Notes: generated by a model from the letters alone, not told the origin. Positions 8,066-17,386 are shown, counted from the first letter of the stretch. The stretch is 64,000 nucleotides of DNA from CAYGFH01 sp964356315 (GCA_964356315.1 CAYHHA010000004.1:13395-77394), one strand, 5' to 3'. Numbers and translations are program-made.

Positions 8066-8997
8066 TGATGCATTTAATTAGGTCATATCTACGTACGCGT
8101 TCGCTAAATCAATTAAAACCAAATACTATCGATGGGTTTGATTTGGATGGAGTGAAAGCAGCCTTTTCACAGGGTGAGGCTATTGCCAGCAAGGGGACCG
8201 CTGAGTATATTCAATTAAGAAAATCTCAATATAATAACCAAACTCTTCTCATCAAACGGGCAAACATAGCTGACGTATATAAAATCGGATTGGTAAACGA
8301 GATTAAGACAACTATATTTCTACAAAAGTATCTAAAAACAACCATACGTGCTCCAAAGCTGATCATGTTTTCACTCGATAAAATTCATATGTATATAGTA
8401 TATGAATTCGTCAATGGCAAACAATTTTCTACAAATAATATTCGACACGTTGTTGAAGTGTATAAACATATTATAGACCAATACCACGAGTTAGGACCGC
8501 AAATCAAAGCATCTGATAAAAATTTATTAGTAACTAAGGGCGTTATATACATAATCAGCACGTTTCCGGTAGTAATTTTGTTAGCATTAAGAAATGTTCC
8601 CAATGCGTATAAGCAGATAGCCAGAGGTGCGTATTATTTTATCACGCATATGAAAGCGTTTAGGAGTGCTACATGTTGTTTTACTCATAGAGACTTAAAT
8701 TTAGGAAATATTCTAATTCATAGGGAAAATATTACCGTATTGGATTATCAATATGCTTCTTTAGGAATTGCTGAATACGAATATGCCTCAATACTACGCA
8801 GTGCATTGCCAAACATGCCACTTTTTTCTGCACTAGTATCAGAAATTAAAGGTGTCTATTGTAAAAATGAGAATGCGCATATTCGATTACGTATGTTATG
8901 CATATATTATGCAATGATGGGGTTGATTGATAAAAACCATACAGAACAACGGACTAAAGATTTTATGTATCTGCTGGATATTTCACCAAATTTATGA
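8062..8997 (+). CDS. APH/protein-kinase-like phosphotransferase
   Basis: A 311-residue protein with a kinase fold. K65 (LLIKRA) sits where the ATP lysine belongs, VYEFVNGKQF resembles a hinge, and H209-R-D211-LNLG-N216 is a catalytic loop of the aminoglycoside phosphotransferase/choline-kinase type, followed by D228 (VLDYQ) for metal binding. A hydrophobic segment at about 165-180 may touch the membrane. In a glycan locus the likely substrate is a sugar or a lipid-linked glycan, as with lipopolysaccharide kinases; drug resistance is unlikely. The start overlaps the previous stop; ATG codons at 8062, 8065 and 8068 are all possible. Confidence 0.7.
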   Translation: MMMHLIRSYLRTRSLNQLKPNTIDGFDLDGVKAAFSQGEAIASKGTAEYIQLRKSQYNNQTLLIKRANIADVYKIGLVNEIKTTIFLQKYLKTTIRAPKLIMFSLDKIHMYIVYEFVNGKQFSTNNIRHVVEVYKHIIDQYHELGPQIKASDKNLLVTKGVIYIISTFPVVILLALRNVPNAYKQIARGAYYFITHMKAFRSATCCFTHRDLNLGNILIHRENITVLDYQYASLGIAEYEYASILRSALPNMPLFSALVSEIKGVYCKNENAHIRLRMLCIYYAMMGLIDKNHTEQRTKDFMYLLDISPNL

Positions 8998-9896
8998 AGA
9001 CAAAACTAAAGATTACCATCGGGATTCCTGCGTATAACGAAGGCGCAAATATTCTTTCTCTTCTTGAGGATTTGCTTACTCAAAATCAACAGGGGTGGAT
9101 AGTTCAAAAAATACTAGTCTATTCCGATGGGTCTACAGACGACACAATTCAAAAGGTGCGTTCTCTACATAATTCCAACATTGAATTAATTGTCTCAAAG
9201 GAGCGTTTAGGAGTCTCATTGGCTCAAAATAAAATATTTAAAAAATCAAATGGGGATGTGCTGTTGCTACTTAATGCCGATATCCGTATTTACGATACAT
9301 CGTTTATCAATTCGATAATACAGCCCTTTTATTCTAGTACGAGAATAGGTCTCGTAGGTGTGAGGGTCATCCCGGTACAGGCGACGACATTCTTTGAGAG
9401 GATTATAAATTTTAGCCACATGGCAAAAATGAAATTATACACAGCGATGGGCACAGATAATGTGTATTTAAATCACGGTCGTGCAAGAGCATTCTCTAAA
9501 GAATTTTATTCACGGTTGAGATATCCAGAAGTAATAGCAGACGATGCGTATAGCTACTTTAAATGTAAATCCCTAGGCTTCAGCTTTTCATATGCAGATC
9601 ATTCAACTATATTCTTTCGTTCTCCTAGGACTATGGAGGATCATCTGAGACAGAGTGAGCGTTTTAAAATAGGAAGAAAACAGTTAGACAAGTACTTTCC
9701 AAAAAAAATGATCAACGAGCAATACTCGATTTCACTGTACAATATTCTTACCATTTGTATAGATACGTTCTTTAAAAATCCTATATATTCAGTTGCGTAT
9801 TTATATATAATATCCTATTCCTACGTTGTATCTGCTCTTGAGAGTATTCCAACATCTACAGCATGGGAGCCATCCAAAACTTCCAAATCAATATGA
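8994..9896 (+). CDS. Glycosyltransferase family 2
   Basis: A 300-residue GT-A-fold enzyme. GIPAYNEGANI opens the Rossmann-like half, D45-GSTDD-50 binds the nucleotide, and N94-A-D96 stands where most relatives have DxD. ADDAYSYFKCK may supply the catalytic acid (D/ED-like). The C-terminal part has hydrophobic stretches around 250-285 that may anchor it to the membrane. It should transfer a sugar from a nucleotide donor onto the growing surface glycan. It overlaps both neighbours by ATGA, so translation is coupled. Confidence 0.85.
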   Translation: MKTKLKITIGIPAYNEGANILSLLEDLLTQNQQGWIVQKILVYSDGSTDDTIQKVRSLHNSNIELIVSKERLGVSLAQNKIFKKSNGDVLLLLNADIRIYDTSFINSIIQPFYSSTRIGLVGVRVIPVQATTFFERIINFSHMAKMKLYTAMGTDNVYLNHGRARAFSKEFYSRLRYPEVIADDAYSYFKCKSLGFSFSYADHSTIFFRSPRTMEDHLRQSERFKIGRKQLDKYFPKKMINEQYSISLYNILTICIDTFFKNPIYSVAYLYIISYSYVVSALESIPTSTAWEPSKTSKSI

Positions 9897-11062
9897 GAAC
9901 TAAAAACATACACATCATAGTAAAATACTTCTTTCCAGTAACAGCTGGTATAGAAACAAATATTCTACAGTCCTATAGCCACATGATTGATCTTGGGTGG
10001 AAGATAATAGTACATACCACCCGTGATACACTCACTCAATCGAATGTATTACCAGAAAAAGACTTGGTCAAGGGAATAGAGGTCATCAGGTATAAGAGTG
10101 GTATATTTGGCTTCTTTCCAAAGATAAATCTTTTATCATCAGACTATCTTTGTCTGCATAACTTTAACGTTTTTCCTCACAGTTATATCATGTTGGCTAG
10201 CTTCATACTGAAAGTGTTTAACGTAAAAAAGTTTGTCTTATTTTTGACTCCACATGGAGGATTCACGCCACAGTGGAACATGTTCCCCATAACAATACGA
10301 ACGTTGAAATATCTGTATCATAAATTCGCTGGAGTATTTTTGATTAATACAACGGTCGATGGAATCAGAGCAGTCTCTGTTTGGGAACAAGATGAATTAG
10401 TTAAAAGCGGTATACCAAAAACAAAAATTTACCTTATAAAAAATGGCTTAGAAGAAATAGCATTAATTCATAGCTTAACGAAGGTTAGCAAAAATGCTAA
10501 ATCTGCTGTGACTAGGCTCGGAAAATATATCATTGATATTGGTAGAATTTTCCCAATAAAAAACTATGAGGCCGTTATATCCGTGCTACCCAATTTACCA
10601 TCTGATATAAAATTATTGCTGGTCGGACCCGTGGAGGACCAAGCATACAAAGAATCACTTCTAAGCCTAGCCAACAGAATTGGAGTATCTGACAGGCTTA
10701 TTTTTTATGGAGAGGCTCATGGGCAAGACAAATATTATTTATTACGGCATGCTCAGGCATTTGTACACTTGGCTCATTGGGAAAGTTTTTGCAATGCTCT
10801 AAACGAAGCAATGAGTCAACAGATATTTTGCATTGTTGGGAATACCACTGCGCTTAAATACCTCGTAAGAGATGGAGTAACTGGTGTTACTATAGATCCA
10901 ACTAAAATAGGTGAATTACAATCCATACTCACGGAGTTGTTCTCTAGTAAAAAAAGCCAAAAAATAATTCGAATATTTAAGAATTTACGGACAAATAAAG
11001 TGTTTACATCATGGTCAGACGTAGCGAAGATTTTAGATAGTGTATTTATTTCATTTAACTAA
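9893..11062 (+). CDS. Glycosyltransferase family 4 (GT-B)
   Basis: A 389-residue retaining glycosyltransferase. The N-terminal half begins HIIVKYFFPVTAGIETNIL (acceptor domain). The C-terminal half has YIIDIGRIFPIKNYEAVI, KLLLVGPVED and the donor-site region HWESFCNALNEAMSQ, which stands in place of the usual EGxxxxxxE motif. The ATG at 9893 overlaps the preceding stop as ATGA; codons upstream of it in the same frame belong to the previous gene. Its donor and acceptor cannot be read from the sequence. It acts on the cytoplasmic face. Confidence 0.8.
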   Translation: MRTKNIHIIVKYFFPVTAGIETNILQSYSHMIDLGWKIIVHTTRDTLTQSNVLPEKDLVKGIEVIRYKSGIFGFFPKINLLSSDYLCLHNFNVFPHSYIMLASFILKVFNVKKFVLFLTPHGGFTPQWNMFPITIRTLKYLYHKFAGVFLINTTVDGIRAVSVWEQDELVKSGIPKTKIYLIKNGLEEIALIHSLTKVSKNAKSAVTRLGKYIIDIGRIFPIKNYEAVISVLPNLPSDIKLLLVGPVEDQAYKESLLSLANRIGVSDRLIFYGEAHGQDKYYLLRHAQAFVHLAHWESFCNALNEAMSQQIFCIVGNTTALKYLVRDGVTGVTIDPTKIGELQSILTELFSSKKSQKIIRIFKNLRTNKVFTSWSDVAKILDSVFISFN

Positions 11063-11066
11063 TAGT

Positions 11067-12626
11067 ATGTTCAAAAAACTTTATCTAGCGTTCATAAAAT
11101 TATTACCAGTACTTTTCCCACTTTTGATCATTTTAATCGGCATAAAAGGCTACTGGGGTAATCCGAAAATTTCTGATTTAAACACGAGGGTGTGGCAAGA
11201 CAATGGGCCTTTCGAATTGTCTCCAGAGCGGGGGAGATTTGCCCTTTTATATTCTATTGTCGAAGATAAATCTTTTCAATTCTCCGTCGAGGTGGCGCGT
11301 TTTGTAACTCCTGATCTAGGATATAAAAATGGTAAATTTGTTTCATTGTTTGCCCCAGGGTTATCAATCATTTTAATACCCGGATATATTATAGGGAAAT
11401 TTGTGGGAGCATCACAATTAGGAGCTTCTCTGACGATTGGTCTTTTTGCCCTACTTAATATGTACTTAATATATTTGTTAGCTCAAAAATTCGGAGCAGA
11501 TAAAACCTCATCGTATATTTCAGCTATATTGTTTGTAGCAGGAACTCCTGCGTTCTCATATGCGGGAAGCATCTATCAACACCATATATCCGTATTTTTT
11601 ATACTCCTGTGCCTCTATCTCTCAAAAGTTTCTGTTTCAGGCCTGAAGCTTTCTTTCATCTATATATTGAGTATATTTTCTATACTGATTGATTATCCAA
11701 ATGCTTTTTTTCTGCTCCCAATTCTGATATACGCAACTTTTCGATATATTACTGTTACCCTTCAAAAGGGGACTTTGAACATAGTTATACCGAATGCGTA
11801 CCCAATAGTTCTGTCTACCATACTGGTGCCTTTAAGTGTATTTTTTTATATAAATTTTGTATCGTATGGGAATTATTTTCAATTGAGTAGCACCGTGACA
11901 CATATTCAGGCTTTAGATAAATCTGGCAAACCAATCGCTGGAGTAAATGCTGATCAGCGCTCCGTCGATGAGGCTCAAAATTTGACTGAAAGAAAAAGGA
12001 ACGCGTTTACCTTTTTCAAGCCCAGACATATGGTTAATGGTTTATATATATTATTTTTTAGCCAAGACAGAGGTATTATTTATTACGCACCCATAATGCT
12101 CATCGGCATGTATGGATTGTACACACTTATCAAAAAAAAGAATGAACTGTCTCCCGTTATACTGGCAATTATTGGAATAAATATTTTGATATATGCAATG
12201 AGGCGAGATGTCTGGGGCGGTTGGGCATTCGGATCACGGTATCTAATCCCAAGCTATGCACTGCTTTCCATTACCCTCGCTTTATCGATACCTAAAAAAC
12301 GCGTTCTGTTAATTATGCTATTTATTGTTATTTCTGTGTACTCAATATCGGTAAACACATTGGGAGCTATCACTTCAAACACAAATCCGCCACAGCCGGA
12401 AGTGTTACAACTTGAAAAAATATCAGGCACGATTCAAAAGTATACCTACGAAAAAAATTGGGACATGCTCGTTGCTGGAAAAACTAAATCAGCATTTTAC
12501 GATATCTTGCTTAAAAATATGATCTCTCCTATGATATTTTACAAAATCTCTGTGGGAGCTATATCACTTGTCCTGGCGGTGCTTTTGTTACGTATTTTCT
12601 TTACCAAAAAAGCCTATGATCATTAA
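11067..12626 (+). CDS. Polytopic GT-C-like membrane protein
   Basis: A 519-residue protein with about ten predicted membrane helices. An N-terminal helix (12-28) is followed by a loop containing LSPERGRFALLYSIVED, then repeated helices; a later SQDRGIIYYAP motif faces outside. This layout is that of lipid-carrier-dependent GT-C mannosyl/arabinosyltransferase-like proteins (PMT/GT39 relatives), which move sugars from polyprenyl-phosphate donors on the outer face. The acidic catalytic residue usual in the first loop could be one of the D/E residues before helix 2. It starts 4 nt after the previous stop and overlaps the next gene. Confidence 0.65.
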   Translation: MFKKLYLAFIKLLPVLFPLLIILIGIKGYWGNPKISDLNTRVWQDNGPFELSPERGRFALLYSIVEDKSFQFSVEVARFVTPDLGYKNGKFVSLFAPGLSIILIPGYIIGKFVGASQLGASLTIGLFALLNMYLIYLLAQKFGADKTSSYISAILFVAGTPAFSYAGSIYQHHISVFFILLCLYLSKVSVSGLKLSFIYILSIFSILIDYPNAFFLLPILIYATFRYITVTLQKGTLNIVIPNAYPIVLSTILVPLSVFFYINFVSYGNYFQLSSTVTHIQALDKSGKPIAGVNADQRSVDEAQNLTERKRNAFTFFKPRHMVNGLYILFFSQDRGIIYYAPIMLIGMYGLYTLIKKKNELSPVILAIIGINILIYAMRRDVWGGWAFGSRYLIPSYALLSITLALSIPKKRVLLIMLFIVISVYSISVNTLGAITSNTNPPQPEVLQLEKISGTIQKYTYEKNWDMLVAGKTKSAFYDILLKNMISPMIFYKISVGAISLVLAVLLLRIFFTKKAYDH

Positions 12627-14220
12627 TATTCGTCTAGCTACAATCAATACATTGCTACATATTTTGAGGAAATATGCATTTGCATTCGTGCTAATCGGGT
12701 TATCTGTTGTGTCCGTGCTTTCTTTTAACTCTTACCTTTCAAGTGGCCTAGGATTGTCATATAACGATGCTCGAAGCCATCTCGACATAGGAAGACGGGT
12801 AGTAGAAGGGTTGAAGCCTGGCTTGGCGCAATTAGGTTCCGTGTGGCTACCTCTAAACCATATGCTTATGGTGCCACTAATCTGGAATGACTGGATGTGG
12901 CATTCAGGCCTAGCCGGAGCTATTCAGAATATGATTGGATTCGTTATAACAGGATTGGTCATATTTAGACTGTTGGAGAGACTTTCCGTGGGGTTATTAG
13001 GAAAACTTGTAGCAGTTATTGTATTTGCCGCAAATATAAATATTCTCTATCTACAGTCCACAGCCATGACGGAATTGCTTCTTCTGGCTACCATGACCGT
13101 CGGTGTGTACGAATTAGTATTGTGGCACGAGAATGATAATGTATTGCATTTGGTAAAATCCGCATTTTGGATTATGCTTGCAACGCTTACTCGTTACGAC
13201 GGATGGTTCCTCTTGGCCCATGCAGCAGTTCTGGTAATAATACAAACGTGGAGGAAAAAAGGAGCAAAAGCGGTTGATGGGATGTTTGTGCTATTTTGCA
13301 CGTTGGGCGCGCTTGGAATTGTACTTTGGGTACTTTGGAACCAGATGATTTTCAAAGATCCATTGTACTTTGCACTTGGTCCTTTCTCAGCACATGCACA
13401 ACAACAGCAAATGAAAGAAGCTGGTGTTTTGTTTACCGAGCATAATTTGTATTTGTCTATAAAAACATACTTCTATGCGATGTTCTTTAACACGTATACG
13501 TTCCCAACACTGCTGGGCTTTTTGGGATTTTTTATATTTATATTTGATACACGCATTTCTAAGCATATTCGCCTTGCTATTACCGCCTTCTGGTCGCCAC
13601 TATTTTTTAATATTCTTGCTCTCTATTTAGGGTTTTCTGTATTGTTTGTACAAGGGATTGCGGGAGACACATGGTTTAATGTTCGCTATGGTATTATGCT
13701 CGCTCCAACTATAGCCTTTTTCATAGGATATCTTATAGACCGCGCTGGCAATCTACGTTGGATTTTAGTAGGATTAATAGCTGTTGTTATCTTTTTCGCA
13801 TTTGTTAATCAGGATTCCGTTTCTATTGACGATGCCCGTGTAGGAAGTAGCCAAAAAAATGTATCAGAGGTTTCCGGATACTTGGAAAAGCATGCAAAAA
13901 ATCAAAAGGGATTTGTACTCATTTCCGCAGCGTCACACGATGCGATTATATTCTCTTCCAATTTGCCGATGAAACGTTTTATTCATGAAGGAACCGGATT
14001 GTATTGGGAAAATGCACTTGCCTTGCCCGACCGGTGGGCAAAATGGATAGTAATGCGCACATATGATGATAATGATCTGACATGGAAAGGCGTGAGCAAA
14101 TCAATAGGATTCCAGTACTATAACAAGGTTGCCGCATATCCCTTCGCCGATGTCTATGAACTACAGGCATCAATGAGTGCAAAGCTTAATACAGAGGCAA
14201 CTCTTGGTAAACAAAAATAA
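12616..14220 (+). CDS. GT-C (PMT/GT39-like) membrane glycosyltransferase
   Basis: A 534-residue polytopic membrane protein. After the first helix (about 18-38) comes the loop SYNDARSHLDIGRRVVEGL and QLGSVWLPLNHMLM, a pattern typical of GT-C enzymes that use polyprenyl-phospho-sugars; D-A-R holds a candidate catalytic acid. About ten more helices follow, and GDTWFNVRYGIMLAP lies before the last ones. The start at 12616 overlaps the preceding gene by 11 nt. It closes the glycan operon and probably adds a sugar outside the membrane. Confidence 0.75.
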   Translation: MIINIRLATINTLLHILRKYAFAFVLIGLSVVSVLSFNSYLSSGLGLSYNDARSHLDIGRRVVEGLKPGLAQLGSVWLPLNHMLMVPLIWNDWMWHSGLAGAIQNMIGFVITGLVIFRLLERLSVGLLGKLVAVIVFAANINILYLQSTAMTELLLLATMTVGVYELVLWHENDNVLHLVKSAFWIMLATLTRYDGWFLLAHAAVLVIIQTWRKKGAKAVDGMFVLFCTLGALGIVLWVLWNQMIFKDPLYFALGPFSAHAQQQQMKEAGVLFTEHNLYLSIKTYFYAMFFNTYTFPTLLGFLGFFIFIFDTRISKHIRLAITAFWSPLFFNILALYLGFSVLFVQGIAGDTWFNVRYGIMLAPTIAFFIGYLIDRAGNLRWILVGLIAVVIFFAFVNQDSVSIDDARVGSSQKNVSEVSGYLEKHAKNQKGFVLISAASHDAIIFSSNLPMKRFIHEGTGLYWENALALPDRWAKWIVMRTYDDNDLTWKGVSKSIGFQYYNKVAAYPFADVYELQASMSAKLNTEATLGKQK

Positions 14221-14250
14221 CACCATAAGTAGAATACGACTGTTTTCTTT

Positions 14251-14259
14251 TGATATGAT
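14251..14259 (+). promoter_or_regulatory. Extended -10 promoter of hydrolase gene
   Basis: TGA followed by TATGAT (14254-14259), then 7 nt to ATG 14267. No clear -35. It predicts a leaderless mRNA and fixes the start just before the signal peptide. Confidence 0.55.
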
Positions 14260-14266
14260 ACTACGT

Positions 14267-15505
14267 ATGAGAAATATTCTCCTTACACTCCTATCTATAA
14301 TAACAGTATGGTCTGTGCGTCCAGCATATGCGACCGATGAAGTTCAACGTGCATCGTGGTGGAGCGTGCAGTCGATTGACACGATGAAGTACTCTCGGGA
14401 TCTTGCGCGTGAGAAATTGGGAGATACTTCATTTGATACGGTTATAGAAGCTCAAATGCAATCGATAGCAAAAACAGGCGCGACTCATGTAGCCATTGCT
14501 ACACCCTACGACGAAAAATTTGTGAGCGTACTTACCCGTTGGGTGGATGCAGCTAGACGTCATAACCTGAACATTTGGTTTCGGGGAAACTTTTCTGGGT
14601 GGGAAAAATGGTTTGATTTCAAACGGATGACGCGTGAAGAACACCTTGCCCTCACCAAGCAATTTATCAAGGGGCACGCTGAGCTGTTTGAAAACGGGGA
14701 CATATTTACCCCATGTCCGGAATGTGAAAATGGCGGACCAGGAGACCCCCGGCAAACTGGGGACATAGAAGGACACAGACTTTTTCTGATAGCCTCTTAC
14801 AATAGTGCTACTCAGGCATTTCGTGATATTGGTAAGGGAGTTGAAGTTGGATACTTTTCCATGAATTATGATGTGGCCAAGGCCGTGATGGATAAACGAA
14901 CCACAGAGGCGTTGGGAGGCATAGTCACCATTGATCATTACATAAAGTCTGCTACGCAAATAGCTGTAGATGCCAGAGTTATTGCTCAGCAGAGTGGCGG
15001 AAAGGTGTTTATCGGAGAATTTGGAGCACCAATTCCTGACCTGCATGGGAACATGACGGAGGAAGAACAGAATACATGGGTTCAAGAAGCATTAGACGCT
15101 CTTGCTCGTGTACCCTCAGTTATCGGAGTAAACTATTGGGTAAATGTCGGTGGTTCAGCACAACTCTGGAAAAGCGATGGAAGTGCAAGGCTCGCTGTAG
15201 AGACACTTACTAAAGCATATCGACCTCGTACTATCATGGGGTTTGCGAAAAATCAGTACCATAGGCCCATAGCGAATGTGGAAGTTGCTACAACCCACAG
15301 AAAAATTGTCACAGACAGAAACGGGTACTATTACCTACCGATACTAGACGATGATGATGCAATACATATTCGTTTCGAAAACTACCCTCAGGTTACGAAA
15401 CAAATTTTAGAATCTGATACGCAAATAGACATCATCGTCCCAACTCCTAAGAAAAGCTGGTTTGCGTCAATGATAGCCTTTATTCAAAATTTATTGACTA
15501 AGTAA
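14267..15505 (+). CDS. Secreted GH5-like glycoside hydrolase with C-terminal regulatory domain
   Basis: A 412-residue exported protein. A signal peptide (1-22, ending AYA) precedes a TIM-barrel-like domain (about 25-320). PCPECENGG places E152/E154 as candidate acid/base and FIGEFGAP gives E251 as candidate nucleophile, the arrangement of clan A (GH5-type) hydrolases. Residues 325-395 look like a carboxypeptidase-regulatory beta-sandwich (GFAKNQYHRPIANVEV...TDRNGYYYLPIL). A hydrophobic C-terminal helix (398-410) may tether it. In-frame codons upstream to 14177 are excluded because they precede both the promoter and the signal peptide. Likely role: trimming surface or host glycans next to the glycan-building genes. 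Confidence 0.75.
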   Translation: MRNILLTLLSIITVWSVRPAYATDEVQRASWWSVQSIDTMKYSRDLAREKLGDTSFDTVIEAQMQSIAKTGATHVAIATPYDEKFVSVLTRWVDAARRHNLNIWFRGNFSGWEKWFDFKRMTREEHLALTKQFIKGHAELFENGDIFTPCPECENGGPGDPRQTGDIEGHRLFLIASYNSATQAFRDIGKGVEVGYFSMNYDVAKAVMDKRTTEALGGIVTIDHYIKSATQIAVDARVIAQQSGGKVFIGEFGAPIPDLHGNMTEEEQNTWVQEALDALARVPSVIGVNYWVNVGGSAQLWKSDGSARLAVETLTKAYRPRTIMGFAKNQYHRPIANVEVATTHRKIVTDRNGYYYLPILDDDDAIHIRFENYPQVTKQILESDTQIDIIVPTPKKSWFASMIAFIQNLLTK

Positions 15506-15513
15506 ATAGTAGT

Positions 15514-15543
15514 TTGCGATACAGTACATTGGTATGATATAAT
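15514..15543 (+). promoter_or_regulatory. Promoter of sortase-substrate operon
   Basis: TTGCGA (15514-15519), 18-nt spacer, TATAAT (15538-15543) with upstream TGA (extended -10). Transcription should begin near 15550, about 34 nt before the GTG at 15584. Confidence 0.65.
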
Positions 15544-15583
15544 ACTATCATAGTAGATCTCTGCCGTACTACTGATATTCTCT

Positions 15584-16267
15584 GTGAATATACACGCTCG
15601 AATACACATTGCTATTATAATCTTAACTATCGCGTTCGTTGCTAGTCCCGTATACGCGGTTTCGACCCCGAATTTTCCATTCTGCAACAATCCACAAGCA
15701 CCTCTGAGGGTATCATATCGAGCAGGAACACACGGAATTGTGGGAAGTAGTACAGCGCTCGAAGGATCTGATTCAGTATATCAGGCTTCCGATATGACGG
15801 TTTTGCAATGCTTCTGCTCAGTAAACGGTGAGGGTATTCAAACGAATTGGTGGAAGGCCTCCTCACTTACCGAAGAGCAGGTGCAACAGTTGAAATCTGA
15901 GGGATGGAATTATATTCCAAATGGTGGAGTATGGGGACTGGACAGCGATCCATACGTTGCAAAAAATTTGAATTACAGCTGTTTGTCTAGAAGTGGAGAC
16001 ACAAGTGGACCAGGAGATGGCAGATCCGACGGTCTTTCTGATGGACGCTCAAGTTGCCCAGAGTGCAACAGTGCAATTGGCGGTGGAGATGTGCTTGGAA
16101 TTTCTACGGATGGACAGGTGCTTGGGCTGGCAACCACAGGAGATATGTTAATTATTCTTTCATTGTTTGGCTGTTCCGCAATATTTTTCTTTATTGGCAT
16201 CAAGTTAAACCAAATGAAATCTGACGAACATGATTCTTTGGAGTGCCATGAAACAAGTACTCGGTAA
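15584..16267 (+). CDS. Surface protein with LATTG sorting signal
   Basis: A 227-residue exported protein. The signal peptide (1-25, ending VYA) precedes a Cys-containing ectodomain (C34, C76, C78, C133) and a Gly/Ser/Asp-rich spacer. The C-terminus reads L182-A-T-T-G186, then a membrane helix (about 188-206) and a Lys-containing tail: a cell-wall sorting signal of the LAxTG type used by class E sortases. The sortase gene overlaps the 3' end, so this is very likely its substrate. The start is GTG 15584; no ATG lies between it and the promoter. The ectodomain function is unknown. Confidence 0.8.
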   Translation: MNIHARIHIAIIILTIAFVASPVYAVSTPNFPFCNNPQAPLRVSYRAGTHGIVGSSTALEGSDSVYQASDMTVLQCFCSVNGEGIQTNWWKASSLTEEQVQQLKSEGWNYIPNGGVWGLDSDPYVAKNLNYSCLSRSGDTSGPGDGRSDGLSDGRSSCPECNSAIGGGDVLGISTDGQVLGLATTGDMLIILSLFGCSAIFFFIGIKLNQMKSDEHDSLECHETSTR

Positions 16268-16820
16268 GCTCTTCATTATCGTATCCGTCATGTGTATGTT
16301 CTATGGATCGTTCCTTTTATGGAGACGCTCTGACTCTCGGTATTTCAAGTTGGTTAAAGCCCAAAACACACTAGCTCAAATGCACTCGTATGCCGATGCG
16401 ATGCCTACGAAAATTACTATTCCAAGTATTTCTGTGGATCTCCCTATAGTTCCATCAAAGATTTCCAAAGGCGTGTGGGAAGTGTCGACGATCGGCGTTT
16501 CTTATATAGCTAAATCTCCCATACCAGGGGATATCGGAAACAGTATTTTGTACGCACATAACTGGCCCACGTTGCTGGGAAATTTGGCAAAAGTTAGACC
16601 AGGAGACAAAATAACCATCTCGTATCAACATGGAAAACCAAAGATATTTACGGTGCAATTTATCAATACCGTATCACCTGAAAGTAGCTCAGTTCTTTTT
16701 CCTACGACCGATCGTCGTATCACTCTGTATACCTGTACTGGGTTTTTGGATTCAAAACGATTGATTGTAACTGCTGTGTTGGATTCCTATTCTGAAGAAC
16801 TATCACTTAGCGCTCGATAA
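16248..16820 (+). CDS. srtE-like: Sortase (class D/E type)
   Basis: A 190-residue membrane-anchored transpeptidase. One N-terminal helix (about 6-25) is followed by the sortase barrel, with catalytic H104 (LYAHNWP), C163 (LYTCTG) and R171 (KRLIVTA). It should cleave LAxTG-type signals between Thr and Gly and attach the protein to a surface nucleophile. ATG 16248 is preceded by GGAG at a spacing of about 5 nt; codons upstream in frame lie inside the substrate gene. The class is inferred from length, the TLYTCTG motif and the neighbouring LATTG substrate. Confidence 0.85.
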   Translation: MKQVLGKLFIIVSVMCMFYGSFLLWRRSDSRYFKLVKAQNTLAQMHSYADAMPTKITIPSISVDLPIVPSKISKGVWEVSTIGVSYIAKSPIPGDIGNSILYAHNWPTLLGNLAKVRPGDKITISYQHGKPKIFTVQFINTVSPESSSVLFPTTDRRITLYTCTGFLDSKRLIVTAVLDSYSEELSLSAR

Positions 16821-16836
16821 TTTGTATCCGCCGAAG

Positions 16837-16842
16837 TATACT
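16837..16842 (+). promoter_or_regulatory. -10 box of methyltransferase gene
   Basis: TATACT ends 8 nt before ATG 16851. A weak -35 (TCGATA, 16814-16819) lies 17 nt upstream, inside the end of the sortase gene. It predicts a leaderless transcript. Confidence 0.5.
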
Positions 16843-16850
16843 ATCTGGAA

Positions 16851-17366
16851 ATGCTTGAATATATATTTTTGATATTACAGCTACTATTTGCAGTCTACCT
16901 TATCTATTATATTGTAGCGTTCCTGTCCGGCGCCCCGTTCGTCCCGTCCTCAAATGCCACTGCCAAAAGCATGATAGCGCTCTCTCAACTCAAAAAAGGA
17001 ATGATCGCCTATGATTTAGGATCGGGAGATGGGAAATTATTGTGGCCAATTTCCCAAACAGGTGCCAAAGCGATCGGAGTGGAGATTAATCCACTCTTGG
17101 TGCTCTATGGCAATGTTCGAAAATTTCTCCATCCCAATCGAACGCTCATTTCTATCAGATGGAGAAGCTTTTGGTCTATGACATTCTCTGATGCCGATGT
17201 GCTATTTATTTACCTTCTCCCGCTTCGTATGGAGCGCCTGGAAAAGAAACTGGCCCACGAATGCAAGAAGGGCACTCTTGTGGTGTCAAACAGTTTTTTG
17301 TTTCCGCACTGGAAGATTGTGAGACAAGATGATGCAAATCATGTCTATGTCTACAAAATTCCCTGA
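16851..17366 (+). CDS. Membrane-anchored class I SAM methyltransferase (FAM173-like)
   Basis: A 171-residue protein. An N-terminal membrane helix (about 4-27) is followed by APFVPSS, then SAM-binding motif I DLGSGDGKLL and acidic motif GVEINP. The membrane helix, the PFVP motif before the SAM fold and the small size match the FAM173/ATPSc-KMT lysine methyltransferase group. The substrate is unknown; by analogy it may be a membrane-protein lysine. The -10 box 8 nt upstream supports this start. Confidence 0.7.
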   Translation: MLEYIFLILQLLFAVYLIYYIVAFLSGAPFVPSSNATAKSMIALSQLKKGMIAYDLGSGDGKLLWPISQTGAKAIGVEINPLLVLYGNVRKFLHPNRTLISIRWRSFWSMTFSDADVLFIYLLPLRMERLEKKLAHECKKGTLVVSNSFLFPHWKIVRQDDANHVYVYKIP

Positions 17367-17374
17367 ATGGGGAG

Positions 17375-17380
17375 TACAAT
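17375..17380 (+). promoter_or_regulatory. -10 box of PH-domain protein gene
   Basis: TACAAT ends 6 nt before ATG 17387. No clear -35. It is part of the recurring leaderless arrangement. Confidence 0.45.
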
Positions 17381-17386
17381 ATCTGT

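Noticed and set aside
14429..15085. 218-codon open frame on the minus strand
   Set aside because: It lies fully opposite the GH5-like gene, which has a signal peptide, family motifs and a promoter. The minus frame has no recognisable features.
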